Shown here: one piece after another, positions 41,835 through 50,894 of the stretch
Layout of the letters: each line of letters starts with the position of its first letter
Position numbering within the stretch: position 1 is the stretch's first letter
Assembly: GCA_024641085.1 (NCBI GenBank)
Contig: JAHEDT010000016.1
Coordinates: forward strand, 1 to 57,815
Length of the DNA stretch: 57,815 bases
Direction: 5' to 3'
Source: Geobacteraceae bacterium
GTDB lineage: Bacteria; Desulfobacterota; Desulfuromonadia; Desulfuromonadales; BM103
The notes under the pieces: model-generated
What the model was told of the DNA's origin: nothing
What the model saw: the letters and a program-made list of their open reading frames with translations, nothing else
Databases searched by the model: none
Program-made: the position numbers and the translations under genes

Positions 41835-44495
41835 TTACCCCTCTTCCAGAACGGCCTGGGCCGCCGCGAGACGAGCAATCGGCACGCGGTAGGGTGAGCA
41901 GGAGACGTAATCGAGACCGATGCGGTGACAGAACTTCACCGAGGACGCTTCTCCGCCGTGCTCGCCACAGATGCCGAGCTTGATCTCCGGGCGGGTCTTG
42001 CGCCCAAGTTCACAGCCCATCTTCACCAGCAGTCCGACACCCGCCTGGTCAATGGCCACGAAGGGATCGTTCGGAAAAAGTTCCTGCTCGACATAGAAAG
42101 GCAGGAATTTTCCGGCATCGTCGCGGGACAGGCCGTAGGTGGTCTGGGTCAGGTCATTGGTGCCGAAGGAGAAGAAGTCCGCTTCTTTGGCTATGACATC
42201 AGCCGTCAGAGCGGCGCGCGGCAACTCGATCATGGTGCCGATCAGGTAGCTGACTGGGACACCGTACCGGGCAATCACCTCGTCGGCCACGCGGATGGCG
42301 TTGGCTCTCAGAATCGCCAGCTCCTTCACTTCACCGACCAGCGGGATCATGATCTCCGGGACAATCGAAAACCCCTCGCTCTTGATCAGTTCGCAGGCAG
42401 CTTCCATGATCGCCTGCACCTGCATGTCGTAGATTTCCGGATAAGTGATTGCCAGGCGGCAGCCACGATGGCCGAGCATCGGGTTGAACTCATGCAGTGA
42501 CTCGACCTTGGCCTTGAGGGTCTGTCCCGGGACCTGCATCTCTTTGGCCAGCGCCTCGATTTCACTGTCGGTGTGGGGCAGGAACTCGTGCAACGGCGGA
42601 TCAAGCAAGCGGATCGTCACCGGCAAGCCCTTCATGACCCGGAACAGACCGTGGAAATCGCCTTTCTGCATCGGCAGAATTTTGGCCAGAGCCCGCTTGC
42701 GCCCCTCAAGGTCGGCGGCAAGAATCATCTCGCGCACCGCCGAGATGCGATCCCCTTCGAAGAACATGTGCTCGGTGCGACAGAGACCAATCCCTTCCGC
42801 ACCGAAGTCACGGGCGACCTGGGAGTCATGGGGCGTATCGGCATTGGTCCGCACACGCAGGCGGCGGATTCCGTCGACCCATTCCATAAGCTGGCCGAAT
42901 TCGCCGGTCAGCTCAGGTTTCACCGTCGGCACCTCGCCCTGCATCACTTCACCGGTGGAACCGTCCAGGGTAATGACATCGCCCTTCTTGAAAACCCGTC
43001 CGTTGCGAGCGGTGAACTGCTGGTTGGCATAATCGACCTTGATGTCGCTGCAGCCGGCCACGCAGCACTTGCCCATACCGCGGGCGACAACGGCCGCATG
43101 GGACGTCATGCCGCCGCGGGCGGTCAGGATTCCTTGGGCGGCATGCATACCGTGGATATCCTCGGGACTGGTCTCGACCCGCACCAGGATGACTTTGAGC
43201 CCGATCTTGGCAGCTTCCTCGGCTTCGTCGGCGGAGAAGACCACCTCGCCACTCGCCGCACCGGGTGATGCCGGGAGGCCCTTGGCAACCACGGTCTTCG
43301 GAGCGTTGGGGTCAAGGGAGGGGTGCAGCAGCTGGTCGAGCTGCTCGGGGGCCAAACGCATCACCGCGTCCTTCTCGCTGATCAATCCTTCGGCCACCAT
43401 GTCCACGGCGATCTTCACTGCCGCCTTGGCTGTGCGCTTGCCGTTGCGGGTCTGCAGCATGTAGAGCTTGTGCTTTTCTATGGTGAACTCGATATCCTGC
43501 ATATCCTTGTAGTGGCTTTCGAGGATGGCCCGGATCTTGGCCAGCTGCTCGTAGCAGTCAGGCAGCACATCTTCCATGGCCGGCAGGTCGCCCGGCTGGT
43601 GCTTCGCCTTGTTGATCGGCTGTGGTGTCCGGATGCCGGCGACCACGTCCTCGCCCTGGGCGTTGACCAGGTACTCTCCGTAGAAATAATTCTCGCCGGT
43701 AGAGGGATCGCGGGTAAAAGCGACGCCGGTGGCGCAGTCGTCGCCCATGTTGCCGAACACCATCGATTGGACATTGACAGCGGTACCCCATTCGGCGGGG
43801 ATGCTGTTGAGCCTGCGGTAGGTGATGGCACGGGCATTCATCCATGAGCTGAACACCGCGCCGATGGCTCCCCAGAGCTGCTCCTTGGGGTCCATGGGGA
43901 AATCGCGCCCGAGCTCTTCCCGGACCTTGAACTTGAAGAGGCTGACCAGCTCCTTGAGGTCCTCGGCAGTCAAAGCGGTATCCTGCTCGACACCGCGATC
44001 GTGCTTCATCTTCTCCAGGAGGTGCTCAAGGATGTCGCCGTCCAGGTTGAGCACGACGTTGGAGTACATCTGGATAAAACGTCGGTAGGAGTCGTAGGCG
44101 AAGCGGGCATCGCCGCTCTGGGTAATCACACCCTGTACGGTGCTGTCATTGAGGCCAAGGTTGAGAACCGTATCCATCATGCCGGGCATCGAGGCCCGGG
44201 CCCCGGAACGCACCGAGACCAGCAGCGGATTCTGCGTATCGCCGAACGTCTTGCCCATCAGCTGTTCAACCTGGGCAAGGTGCTGGTTGACCTCCTCTTC
44301 GAGTCCGGCCGGATAGTTGCGGTTGTTCTTGTAGAACTCGGTGCAGACTTCCGTGGTAATGGTGAACCCGGCGGGCACCGGCAGACCGATACTGGTCATT
44401 TCCGCGAGGTTGGCGCCCTTGCCGCCGAGCAGGTTCTTCATGTCGCCACGCCCTTCGGCTTTGCCGTTACCGAAGAAATAGACATACTTTGGCAT
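41835..44495 (-). CDS. ppdK: pyruvate, phosphate dikinase
   Basis: Interconverts pyruvate + ATP + Pi and PEP + AMP + PPi; 886 aa, the normal length. It opens MPKYVYFFGNGKAEGRGDM, has the N-terminal ATP-grasp motif LLGGKGANLAEM, the phosphohistidine loop GGMTSHAAVVARGMG, and the C-terminal PEP barrel with GICGEHGG. GGGAGGAAG precedes the ATG. Longer frames start in a repeat-rich leader. In an acetate-using anaerobe it serves gluconeogenesis. Confidence 0.97.
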   Translation of the reverse strand: MPKYVYFFGNGKAEGRGDMKNLLGGKGANLAEMTSIGLPVPAGFTITTEVCTEFYKNNRNYPAGLEEEVNQHLAQVEQLMGKTFGDTQNPLLVSVRSGARASMPGMMDTVLNLGLNDSTVQGVITQSGDARFAYDSYRRFIQMYSNVVLNLDGDILEHLLEKMKHDRGVEQDTALTAEDLKELVSLFKFKVREELGRDFPMDPKEQLWGAIGAVFSSWMNARAITYRRLNSIPAEWGTAVNVQSMVFGNMGDDCATGVAFTRDPSTGENYFYGEYLVNAQGEDVVAGIRTPQPINKAKHQPGDLPAMEDVLPDCYEQLAKIRAILESHYKDMQDIEFTIEKHKLYMLQTRNGKRTAKAAVKIAVDMVAEGLISEKDAVMRLAPEQLDQLLHPSLDPNAPKTVVAKGLPASPGAASGEVVFSADEAEEAAKIGLKVILVRVETSPEDIHGMHAAQGILTARGGMTSHAAVVARGMGKCCVAGCSDIKVDYANQQFTARNGRVFKKGDVITLDGSTGEVMQGEVPTVKPELTGEFGQLMEWVDGIRRLRVRTNADTPHDSQVARDFGAEGIGLCRTEHMFFEGDRISAVREMILAADLEGRKRALAKILPMQKGDFHGLFRVMKGLPVTIRLLDPPLHEFLPHTDSEIEALAKEMQVPGQTLKAKVESLHEFNPMLGHRGCRLAITYPEIYDMQVQAIMEAACELIKSEGFSIVPEIMIPLVGEVKELAILRANAIRVADEVIARYGVPVSYLIGTMIELPRAALTADVIAKEADFFSFGTNDLTQTTYGLSRDDAGKFLPFYVEQELFPNDPFVAIDQAGVGLLVKMGCELGRKTRPEIKLGICGEHGGEASSVKFCHRIGLDYVSCSPYRVPIARLAAAQAVLEEG

Positions 44496-44560
44496 CGTTG
44501 CTTCCTCCCAGTGTGATTGATAAGCGCTTGATCCGAAAAAATTACCCGTTCTATAACCTA

Positions 44561-44700
44561 ACAGAGGGGGAACGCAGAGGCGCAAAGGTCGCTGAGGGGA
44601 AGCCCCTAAATCTCAGTGAAACAAGACGACCTTGGCATTGCTCTCTGCATCTCCGCGTCTTTGCGTTAGTCAATGACTTACGTTTTGTTGTGCCTCTGTT
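44561..44700. repeat. imperfect inverted repeat in the ppdK leader
   Basis: The left side (ACAGAGG, CGCAGAGGCGCAAAGG near 44574) and the right side (CTCTCTGCATC, GTCTTTGCGTT and CCTCTGT) are roughly complementary. A 7-nt period can be traced on both sides. It fills most of the 280-bp spacer between glyS and ppdK; no gene is visible here. Confidence 0.5.
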
Positions 44701-44752
44701 TAGGTTGTTGGCCCGAAAATTTTCAACCGGTTTCGAGCGGTTCGTGCCAGGC

Positions 44753-44785
44753 TAAAAAAACCGCCGCTTAGGCTACTAAGCGGCG
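44753..44785 (-). terminator. terminator of glyS that contains its stop codon
   Basis: On the minus strand CGCCGCTTAG, a 4-nt loop and CTAAGCGGCG form a perfect 10-bp stem followed by G and seven T residues. The glyS stop codon TAG (44776-44778) is inside the 5' arm. Confidence 0.93.
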
Positions 44786-46842
44786 ATCCGGGTAAAATCT
44801 GCAATGTCGGCGAACAGGGCGGCGACCTGAGTCAACAGGGCCAGCCGGTTGCGCTTGACTCGTTCATCTTCGGCCATGACCATGACGCCGTCGAAGAACG
44901 CATCGACCGGCTCGCGCAACCCGGCGATCGTCTGCAGCGCAACCGTGTAGTCCCCCCTGCCAACCTGGTCGGTGACAGCCAAACGGGTCGACTCGACGGC
45001 CGCCGCCAGATTGCGTTCGCAATCGGCGGTGAACAGGTCTGCCTGCACCGGGTTGTCGACACCGCCCTTGATGATGTTGCCGACACGCTTGAAGGCGACG
45101 GCCAGCGGCTCAAAATCGGCGGCGCCTTTCAGGGTGGCCAGCGCCTCGATACGGGCCACGGCATCGCCGGGCTCATCGAAACGGGCGGCCAGGACGGCAT
45201 CGACCACATCGGTGGCGTACCCGCGACCGGTCAGCATGTTCGCCAGGCGCAGACGGATAAATTCCACCACCTCGGCCTGGACCGTGCCGCTCGGCCGGGT
45301 CAGCTTCGCTGCGAGGAGAGCGAGACTCTCATCGACCAGTGCGGGGATGCTGAGGCGATAGCCGCGGTCGAGAATGATGTTGAGAATGCCGATGGCGCTG
45401 CGGCGCAAGGCGTAGGGGTCGGCGGAACCGGTCGGGATCAGGCCAACACCGAAACAGCCGCAGATGGTATCGATCTTGTCGGCAATTGAGACAAAGGCCC
45501 CGACATTGTCCGACGGCAGGGTACCGCCGGCCTCGGTGGGCAGGTAATGTTCGAAAATGGCGAGCGTCACGCGCGGGTCCTCCCCTTCGATGCGTGCGTA
45601 TTCGCGGCCCATGATCCCCTGCAGTTCGGGAAACTCGTAAACCATCTTGGTCTCGAGGTCGCATTTGGCCAGTTCGGACGCCCGCACCGTCAGGGCGGCT
45701 GCCGCTGGCTCAAAACGCGCGGCCAGCCCCTTGGCGATCCGCGTGTAACGCTCGACCTTTTCGAAACTGGTGCCGAGTTTGGCCTGGTAGATCACCTGCT
45801 TCAAAGCCTCGAGGTTGCTCTCGAGCTTGGTCTTTTGATCCTCTTCCCAGAAGAACATGGCATCGGATAGCCGGGCACGAATGACCTTTTCATTCCCCCT
45901 GACAACGACCTGCTCATCTTCCGGGCGGGTGTTGGAGACCGTGATGAACCGGTTGAGCAGCTTGCCCTCGGCGTCTTCAACGGTGAAATAACGCTGATGC
46001 TCGCGCATCGAGGTGACCAGAAGTTCGCGCGGCAGCTGCAGGTACTTTTCCTCGAAGGTCCCGCACAAAGGCGTCGGGTCCTCGACCAGGTAGGTCACTT
46101 CTTCGAGCAGTCCTTCATCGATGACCGCCTTGCCACCTACGGCCTGTCCGGTCGCTTCGACCTGACGGCGGATGGTCGCCTTGCGCTCGTCCTGGTCGGC
46201 AGTGACGAACTGCCCTCGGCAGCCTTCCAGCCAGTCCGTCAGGCCGGTCACGACAAATTCCTGTGGCGCCATGAAACGATGGCCGCGCGACCTGTTGCCG
46301 CTGACCAGGTTGCCGTGGGCAAAGGGGATCACCTGGCCGCCGTAGAGGGCAACAATCCAATGCATCGGCCGGGCGAAGCGTACATCCTGGGTTTCCCAGC
46401 GCATCGACTTCTTGAAGGTCAGTCCGGCGACCAGCCGGGGGAGAATCTCGGCCAGCAGTTGCGCAGTCGGTCGACCGGGCTCCTCCTTCTCGATGAACAG
46501 GTATTCGCCCTTGTCCGTGGTCACCAGTTTGAGCTCATTGACATCGACGCCCTGGCCGCGTGCGAATCCGATCGCCGCCTTGGTGGGATTGCCTTCGGCA
46601 TCATAGGCGATCTGTCTGGCCGGTCCCATCGCCTCGGTGCGTAAATTCGGCTGATCTTCGGCGACGTCGCTCACCGACAGCGCCAGCCGGCGCGGGGTGG
46701 CAAAAGCCCTGACCTCACCGAACGCCAGGCGCGCCGACTCAAGCTCCTTGCGGATCATGCGCTCCATGTCGGCCATCGCCTTGGGCAGAAAACCGGCGGG
46801 AATCTCTTCGGTGCCTATTTCAAGGAAAATTTCTTTGGACAT
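44776..46842 (-). CDS. glyS: glycyl-tRNA synthetase beta subunit
   Basis: Beta chain of the bacterial alpha2-beta2 GlyRS, 688 aa. It opens MSKEIFLEIGTEEIPAGFLP and contains FKKSMRWE, RPMHWIVALYGGQ, GHRFM, LVEDPTPLCGTFEEKYL and REHQRYF. The C-terminal anticodon-binding helices end near the terminator. GGAG lies 6 nt before the ATG. It is cotranscribed with glyQ across a 79-nt spacer made largely of short repeats. Confidence 0.96.
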   Translation of the reverse strand: MSKEIFLEIGTEEIPAGFLPKAMADMERMIRKELESARLAFGEVRAFATPRRLALSVSDVAEDQPNLRTEAMGPARQIAYDAEGNPTKAAIGFARGQGVDVNELKLVTTDKGEYLFIEKEEPGRPTAQLLAEILPRLVAGLTFKKSMRWETQDVRFARPMHWIVALYGGQVIPFAHGNLVSGNRSRGHRFMAPQEFVVTGLTDWLEGCRGQFVTADQDERKATIRRQVEATGQAVGGKAVIDEGLLEEVTYLVEDPTPLCGTFEEKYLQLPRELLVTSMREHQRYFTVEDAEGKLLNRFITVSNTRPEDEQVVVRGNEKVIRARLSDAMFFWEEDQKTKLESNLEALKQVIYQAKLGTSFEKVERYTRIAKGLAARFEPAAAALTVRASELAKCDLETKMVYEFPELQGIMGREYARIEGEDPRVTLAIFEHYLPTEAGGTLPSDNVGAFVSIADKIDTICGCFGVGLIPTGSADPYALRRSAIGILNIILDRGYRLSIPALVDESLALLAAKLTRPSGTVQAEVVEFIRLRLANMLTGRGYATDVVDAVLAARFDEPGDAVARIEALATLKGAADFEPLAVAFKRVGNIIKGGVDNPVQADLFTADCERNLAAAVESTRLAVTDQVGRGDYTVALQTIAGLREPVDAFFDGVMVMAEDERVKRNRLALLTQVAALFADIADFTRIAA

Positions 46843-46858
46843 GAGAACTCCGTGAAAA

Positions 46859-46922
46859 CAGAATTCAGAATTCAGAAGATAATGCTTTGAGAAGCTAGTC
46901 CGGATTCTGGATGCTGGATACT
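46859..46922. repeat. two 7-nt-period arrays in the glyQ-glyS spacer
   Basis: CAGAATT occurs twice, then CAGAAGA (46859-46879). Further on, GGATTCT, GGATGCT and GGATACT (46902-46922) end on the glyQ stop codon. The two arrays differ in sequence but share the period. Confidence 0.7.
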
Positions 46923-47791
46923 TATTTTTTAAGTAAAGGAAACCCCATCTTCTCCCGCTGGGCCACGTAAGCCTCGGCGCACAGCTTCGACAGGTTGCGG
47001 ACCCGACCGATATAGTGAGCACGCTCGGTCACCGAGATGGCGCCGCGGGCATCGAGCATGTTAAAGGCGTGGGAGCACTTCAGAACGTAATCGTAAGCCG
47101 GGAACACGAGCGCCTTGCCAGCCAGACGGATGCACTCCTTTTCGAACATGTCGAACAGCTGCAGCATCATGCCGGTGTCGGCCTCTTCAAAGTTGTAGGT
47201 GGAGAACTCGACCTCGGTCTGATGATGGACATCACCATACTTGATGCCGCCGCCCCACTCCAGGTCATAGACGTTGTCGACCCCCTGGATGTACATGGCG
47301 ATCCGCTCGATACCGTAGGTCAGTTCCCCGGGAATCGGCTTGAGGTCGATGCCCCCGCACTGCTGGAAATAGGTGAACTGGGTGATTTCCATACCGTCCA
47401 GCCAGACTTCCCAGCCCAGCCCCCAGGCGCCGAGGGTCGGCGACTCCCAGTCGTCCTCGACAAAACGGATGTCGTGCTTGGCGGGATTGATGCCGAAGCT
47501 CTTGAGGGAGTCGAGGTAGAGCTCCTGGATATTCATCGGTGAAGGCTTAAGAAGCACCTGGAACTGGTAGTAATGCTGCAGGCGGTTGGGGTTCTCGCCG
47601 TAACGGCCGTCAGTCGGCCTGCGGGACGGTTCGACATAGGCAACGTTCCAGGGCTCCGGGCCGAGCGCCCGCAGGAAAGTCGCCGGATGAAAGGTGCCAG
47701 CACCCTTCTCCGTGTCGTAGGGCTGCTGAATGATGCAACCGTGCTTGGCCCAGTAGGTCTGCAGTGCCAGAATCAATTCTTGAAAAGTCAC
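46922..47791 (-). CDS. glyQ: glycyl-tRNA synthetase alpha subunit
   Basis: Catalytic alpha chain of GlyRS, 289 aa. It begins with GTG ([18 protein letters not shown]), preceded by GGGAGG. Family landmarks are [19 protein letters not shown] (in part), [40 protein letters not shown] and [12 protein letters not shown]-like [12 protein letters not shown]. The earlier ATG at 47860 lacks a ribosome site and family similarity. Confidence 0.97.
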   Translation of the reverse strand: MTFQELILALQTYWAKHGCIIQQPYDTEKGAGTFHPATFLRALGPEPWNVAYVEPSRRPTDGRYGENPNRLQHYYQFQVLLKPSPMNIQELYLDSLKSFGINPAKHDIRFVEDDWESPTLGAWGLGWEVWLDGMEITQFTYFQQCGGIDLKPIPGELTYGIERIAMYIQGVDNVYDLEWGGGIKYGDVHHQTEVEFSTYNFEEADTGMMLQLFDMFEKECIRLAGKALVFPAYDYVLKCSHAFNMLDARGAISVTERAHYIGRVRNLSKLCAEAYVAQREKMGFPLLKK

Positions 47792-48114
47792 AATACCTCC
47801 CAGGGCAGAATGCCCGTCAGGTCTATAGAATCCTAAGCTGTGTACGCCCGTTTGCTGCACTCACTCAAGGCGCACAGCAATAGGAAAGATGCCATGGCTT
47901 GGGGTTCATACTACAGGTTTGAACTTTGTGTCTTGCTTTTAGCCCTTTGCAGCTTCGCGTTACGTTTTCACCCGAACTGTTTAGCCAGAATAAAGGCCAT
48001 TAAGGGAACCTTAAAACCGTATACTGTATACAGGCAACAGGTTTGGCATATTAGCTTGGCGACCCATCCCTGTCAAGGGATTAACCCTGCAAAAACCCTG
48101 CTTTATGGGCCTGC
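47792..48114. other. 323-bp spacer between recO and glyQ
   Basis: No gene is seen. It holds the glyQS promoter region, but no T-box element is recognisable. The perfect double palindrome GTATACTGTATAC lies at 48019-48031 and could be a GntR-type operator; this is only a pattern match. Confidence 0.4.
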
Positions 48115-48876
48115 TCAGGGCGATTCTCCCGGACTGAACCGGTTGAGGAACTCGAGGCTCTTCAAAGGCCTGTGCAGGTGACACCGCAGGGCGTCGCCGA
48201 GCAGCGCCCGGCCCTCCTGGCGGGAACGCGGGCTGAGCTTGAAATCGGCAAAGCGGGTCAAGGGGGTCTGCAGGATCCTGCCGAAGGTGCCAAGCGTCAG
48301 ACGGTCAACTTTGAGAATCCCCCGACCGCCGTCACAGCCCGGGCAGAGGCTGCCGTCAGCAGCCGCTGAGAAACCGACCGGGCCGTTCGGCAATGGGCCG
48401 AAGCAGTCCGCGCAGTGCTGCAGGTGTGGCATGTAGCCGGCCAGCGACAGCAGGCGAACTTCCAGAAGCAAGCGGGCTTCGACTGAGTAGCCTTCATTAT
48501 CGAGGTGGTCAAGAAACGCCTGCAGCAGCTGGAAGACCTCGACGCCAATCCCGGATTCGTCAAAGAGCACCTCGGTCAGTTCACAGCCGTAACCGGCCAG
48601 GGTCAAGGTTTCCAGGTCGCGACGCAGCCCGGAACGCAGCTTGACCAGCTCCGCATCGCGAAGACTGACCAAATCCCCCGAGCTCCTTGCAAGCCAGTGG
48701 ATCAGGACCTCGGCATAGGGTTCCAGCGCGGCACCGAAACGTTTGCGGCTTTTGCGCGCAGCGCGGGCAAAACCTTTGATCCGGCCATGGTCGGGAGTAA
48801 GAAAAGTAACGATCCGGTCGGCTTCGCCGTAATCGGAATGGTGAAGAATGATAGCCTGTGAGACCTGCGGCTTCAT
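48115..48876 (-). CDS. recO: DNA repair protein RecO
   Basis: Recombination mediator that helps load RecA on SSB-coated DNA; 253 aa. The N-terminal OB fold starts QAIILHHSDYGEADRIVTFL. The zinc finger CADCFGPLPNG...CPGC is complete (two CxxC pairs). It is monocistronic. Its ribosome-binding region lies between the start and a 7-nt-period array and is weak. Confidence 0.94.
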   Translation of the reverse strand: MKPQVSQAIILHHSDYGEADRIVTFLTPDHGRIKGFARAARKSRKRFGAALEPYAEVLIHWLARSSGDLVSLRDAELVKLRSGLRRDLETLTLAGYGCELTEVLFDESGIGVEVFQLLQAFLDHLDNEGYSVEARLLLEVRLLSLAGYMPHLQHCADCFGPLPNGPVGFSAAADGSLCPGCDGGRGILKVDRLTLGTFGRILQTPLTRFADFKLSPRSRQEGRALLGDALRCHLHRPLKSLEFLNRFSPGESP

Positions 48877-48881
48877 GAATT

Positions 48882-48909
48882 GCGGAGCGCGAAGCGCTTG
48901 GTGCGAGTC
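48882..48909. repeat. 7-nt-period array directly upstream of recO
   Basis: Heptads GCGGAGC, GCGAAGC, GCTTGGT and GCGAGTC begin 6 nt before the recO start, so any ribosome site would overlap the array. Confidence 0.5.
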
Positions 48910-49030
48910 ATCTTGAGAATCAATCTATGCGGTTCATATGTCACGGGGTCACCATTGGGCAGAAGCAGGAGATTCAATGTGACTGTAAAACTGGCGTCAC
49001 TCGTACCGCGGACCGAAGCGCATTAGCGCT

Positions 49031-50386
49031 TCATCTCAACCAGGAGATAAACGCCGTCGCCGTCGCGAAGTAGATGAGAATGCCGGTGATGTCGTTGGCG
49101 GTCTGCACGAAGGGCGTTGAGGCGATGGCGGGATCGATGCCGAGCCTCTTGAAGGCGGTCGGAGCAACCACGCCCATCGACGCCGCAACAATCATTGCTA
49201 TCTGCATGGCCAATCCGACGACCACGCCGAGGTAGGGGTTGCCGTGCCAGAACCAGGCGACCAGTCCAACAGTGATGCCGCAGACACAGCCCATGATGAC
49301 ACCGACCCGCACCTCCTTGAAGAAGACCTGGCGCAGCATGGTGAAGTCAATCCGCCCGGTAGCGAAGCCGCGCACCATGATCGTCGCCGACTGGCCTCCT
49401 ACATTGCCGCCCATACCGGTAATGACCGGGATGAAAGAGATCAGGGCGATCACCTCCTTGAGGGTCACCTTGAAGAGCCACATCAGGTAGCCGGTGATCA
49501 CCCCGCCGAACAGGTTGACCAGCAGCCACGGCAGGCGCAGCCGGGCGATCTTGAAGGACTCGTAGCCGTAGAGGAGTTCTTCCTCGCTGGCGCCGGCCAT
49601 TTTGTAGATATCCTCGGTGGCCTCTTGGCGGATAACGTCGATGATGTCATCGACGGTGATGATCCCCTTCAGGCTGTTCATTTCGTCGACGACCGGCACG
49701 GCAAGAATGTTGTACTTCTCAACCACCCGGGCGACCTCTTCCTGGTCCATATCGGTGCGCACGCTCAGGACATCGCGGATCATGATATCTGAGAGCTGCT
49801 TGGTCGGCGGCACAGTCAGCAGCTGCCGCAGCGAGAGAACGCCGACCAATTGCCCGACCTCGTTGACCACATAGAGATAGAAGACCATCTCGACGTCACC
49901 GGCCTGCTGAATGGCCTCGATCGCCTGCTTGACGGTAAAGTTCTCATCCAGGGCAAAGATTTCCGTCGACATGATGCCGCCGGCCGTATCCTCGTCGTAT
50001 TGCAGCAGGTGCTCGATCTCTTCTGAATCCTCGTCATGCATGATATTGAGGATCGCATCAGCCAGTTCTTCCGGCATATTGCCGATGATGTCGGCGGCAT
50101 CATCCGAAGGCATCTCCTGCAGGACTTCGGTGATCGTCTCCTTGTCGAGCTGCTGCAGCAGTTGGGCGCCCGTGACATGATCGAGTTCCGCCAACACGTA
50201 GGCGCTCTTCTCCGCATCACCGATCAGGTTGAACAGAATGCGCTGTTCCTTCAGAGCAAGGTAGCGGAAGAGATGAGCGATGTCGGCGGGGTGAGACTTG
50301 GCTAGCAGTTTTTCCAGATTGGGGAAGGCTCCGCGCCGGATCAGCCGCCTGGTTGCATCGAGCAAAAGCTGTTGTTTTTGATCCAT
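49031..50386 (-). CDS. mgtE: magnesium transporter MgtE
   Basis: A 451-aa Mg2+ channel. Residues 1-130 are the MgtE_N superhelix (HPADIAHLFRYL, EMPSDDAADIIGNMPEE). A tandem CBS pair spans 130-255 (ALDENFTVKQAIEAI, GIITVDDIIDVIRQEATEDI, each shown in part). A linker helix and five membrane helices follow, with the pore-lining PVITGMGGNVGGQS. It senses cytosolic Mg2+ through the soluble domains. GAGG precedes the ATG. It is a single gene. Confidence 0.96.
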   Translation of the reverse strand: MDQKQQLLLDATRRLIRRGAFPNLEKLLAKSHPADIAHLFRYLALKEQRILFNLIGDAEKSAYVLAELDHVTGAQLLQQLDKETITEVLQEMPSDDAADIIGNMPEELADAILNIMHDEDSEEIEHLLQYDEDTAGGIMSTEIFALDENFTVKQAIEAIQQAGDVEMVFYLYVVNEVGQLVGVLSLRQLLTVPPTKQLSDIMIRDVLSVRTDMDQEEVARVVEKYNILAVPVVDEMNSLKGIITVDDIIDVIRQEATEDIYKMAGASEEELLYGYESFKIARLRLPWLLVNLFGGVITGYLMWLFKVTLKEVIALISFIPVITGMGGNVGGQSATIMVRGFATGRIDFTMLRQVFFKEVRVGVIMGCVCGITVGLVAWFWHGNPYLGVVVGLAMQIAMIVAASMGVVAPTAFKRLGIDPAIASTPFVQTANDITGILIYFATATAFISWLR

Positions 50387-50540
50387 GGGAAGCCTCGTAT
50401 CACGGAAGATCGTAGATTACAGCAAAACTGGAGAAGTCTAACACCGGGGTCTGCAAACTGTCAATGCACGGCCGGGCGCCATTCGGAGGGAACCGGGGTT
50501 GGCACACAAGGGTGCAAAACATCACCTCCCGCTTGATCAT

Positions 50541-50594
50541 TTCGTTCTCAACCACCAGAACGAATTGACATTGACAAATCGACGCGACTAGACT
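50541..50594 (+). promoter_or_regulatory. operator-like palindrome and sigma70 promoter for the dciA pair
   Basis: TTCGTTCT, 8 nt and AGAACGAA form a perfect inverted repeat at 50541-50564. It abuts TTGACA at 50565-50570, which is followed after 18 nt by TAGACT (50589-50594). TTGACA is repeated at 50571. A regulator bound here would contact the -35 region. Confidence 0.45.
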
Positions 50595-50636
50595 GAGCTC
50601 TCACTGGTGAATTTCTGTTATTGAAAGGTTTTCGAG

Positions 50637-50894
50637 TTGAGCATCGAGATCAACACCGCACTGGTCAGCCTGCTGGCCTTTGCCCTTCTCAGCAACATCC
50701 CCCTGGGCTACCTGCGCATGGGGTCCCCCAAGTATTCGGTCCGCTGGTTCGTCTATATTCACCTCTCGGTGCCGTTCATTATCGGGTTGCGCATCACCAG
50801 CCACATCAGCTGGCAGATCATCCCTTTTTCCATCGCCCTGGCCGTGGCCGGCCAGATGATCGGCAGCCGCCTGTACCGCCGGAGGCGCCTGTGA
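50637..50894 (+). CDS. small membrane protein of unknown function
   Basis: An 85-aa protein with two or three hydrophobic segments: residues 6-24 (with the LLSNIPLGYLR motif after them), about 38-55 and about 58-76. A basic tail (RRRRL) follows. It starts with TTG after AAGG. The SNxPLGYxR pattern with YSVRWFVYIHLSVPFII is recurrent, in my recollection, in delta-proteobacteria, but the function is unknown. It overlaps the DUF721 gene by 4 nt (GTGA). Confidence 0.75.
   Translation: MSIEINTALVSLLAFALLSNIPLGYLRMGSPKYSVRWFVYIHLSVPFIIGLRITSHISWQIIPFSIALAVAGQMIGSRLYRRRRL

Noticed and set aside
47792-48114. T-box leader upstream of glyQS
   Set aside because: No AGGGTGGNACCGCG-type T-box sequence and no matching terminator were found.
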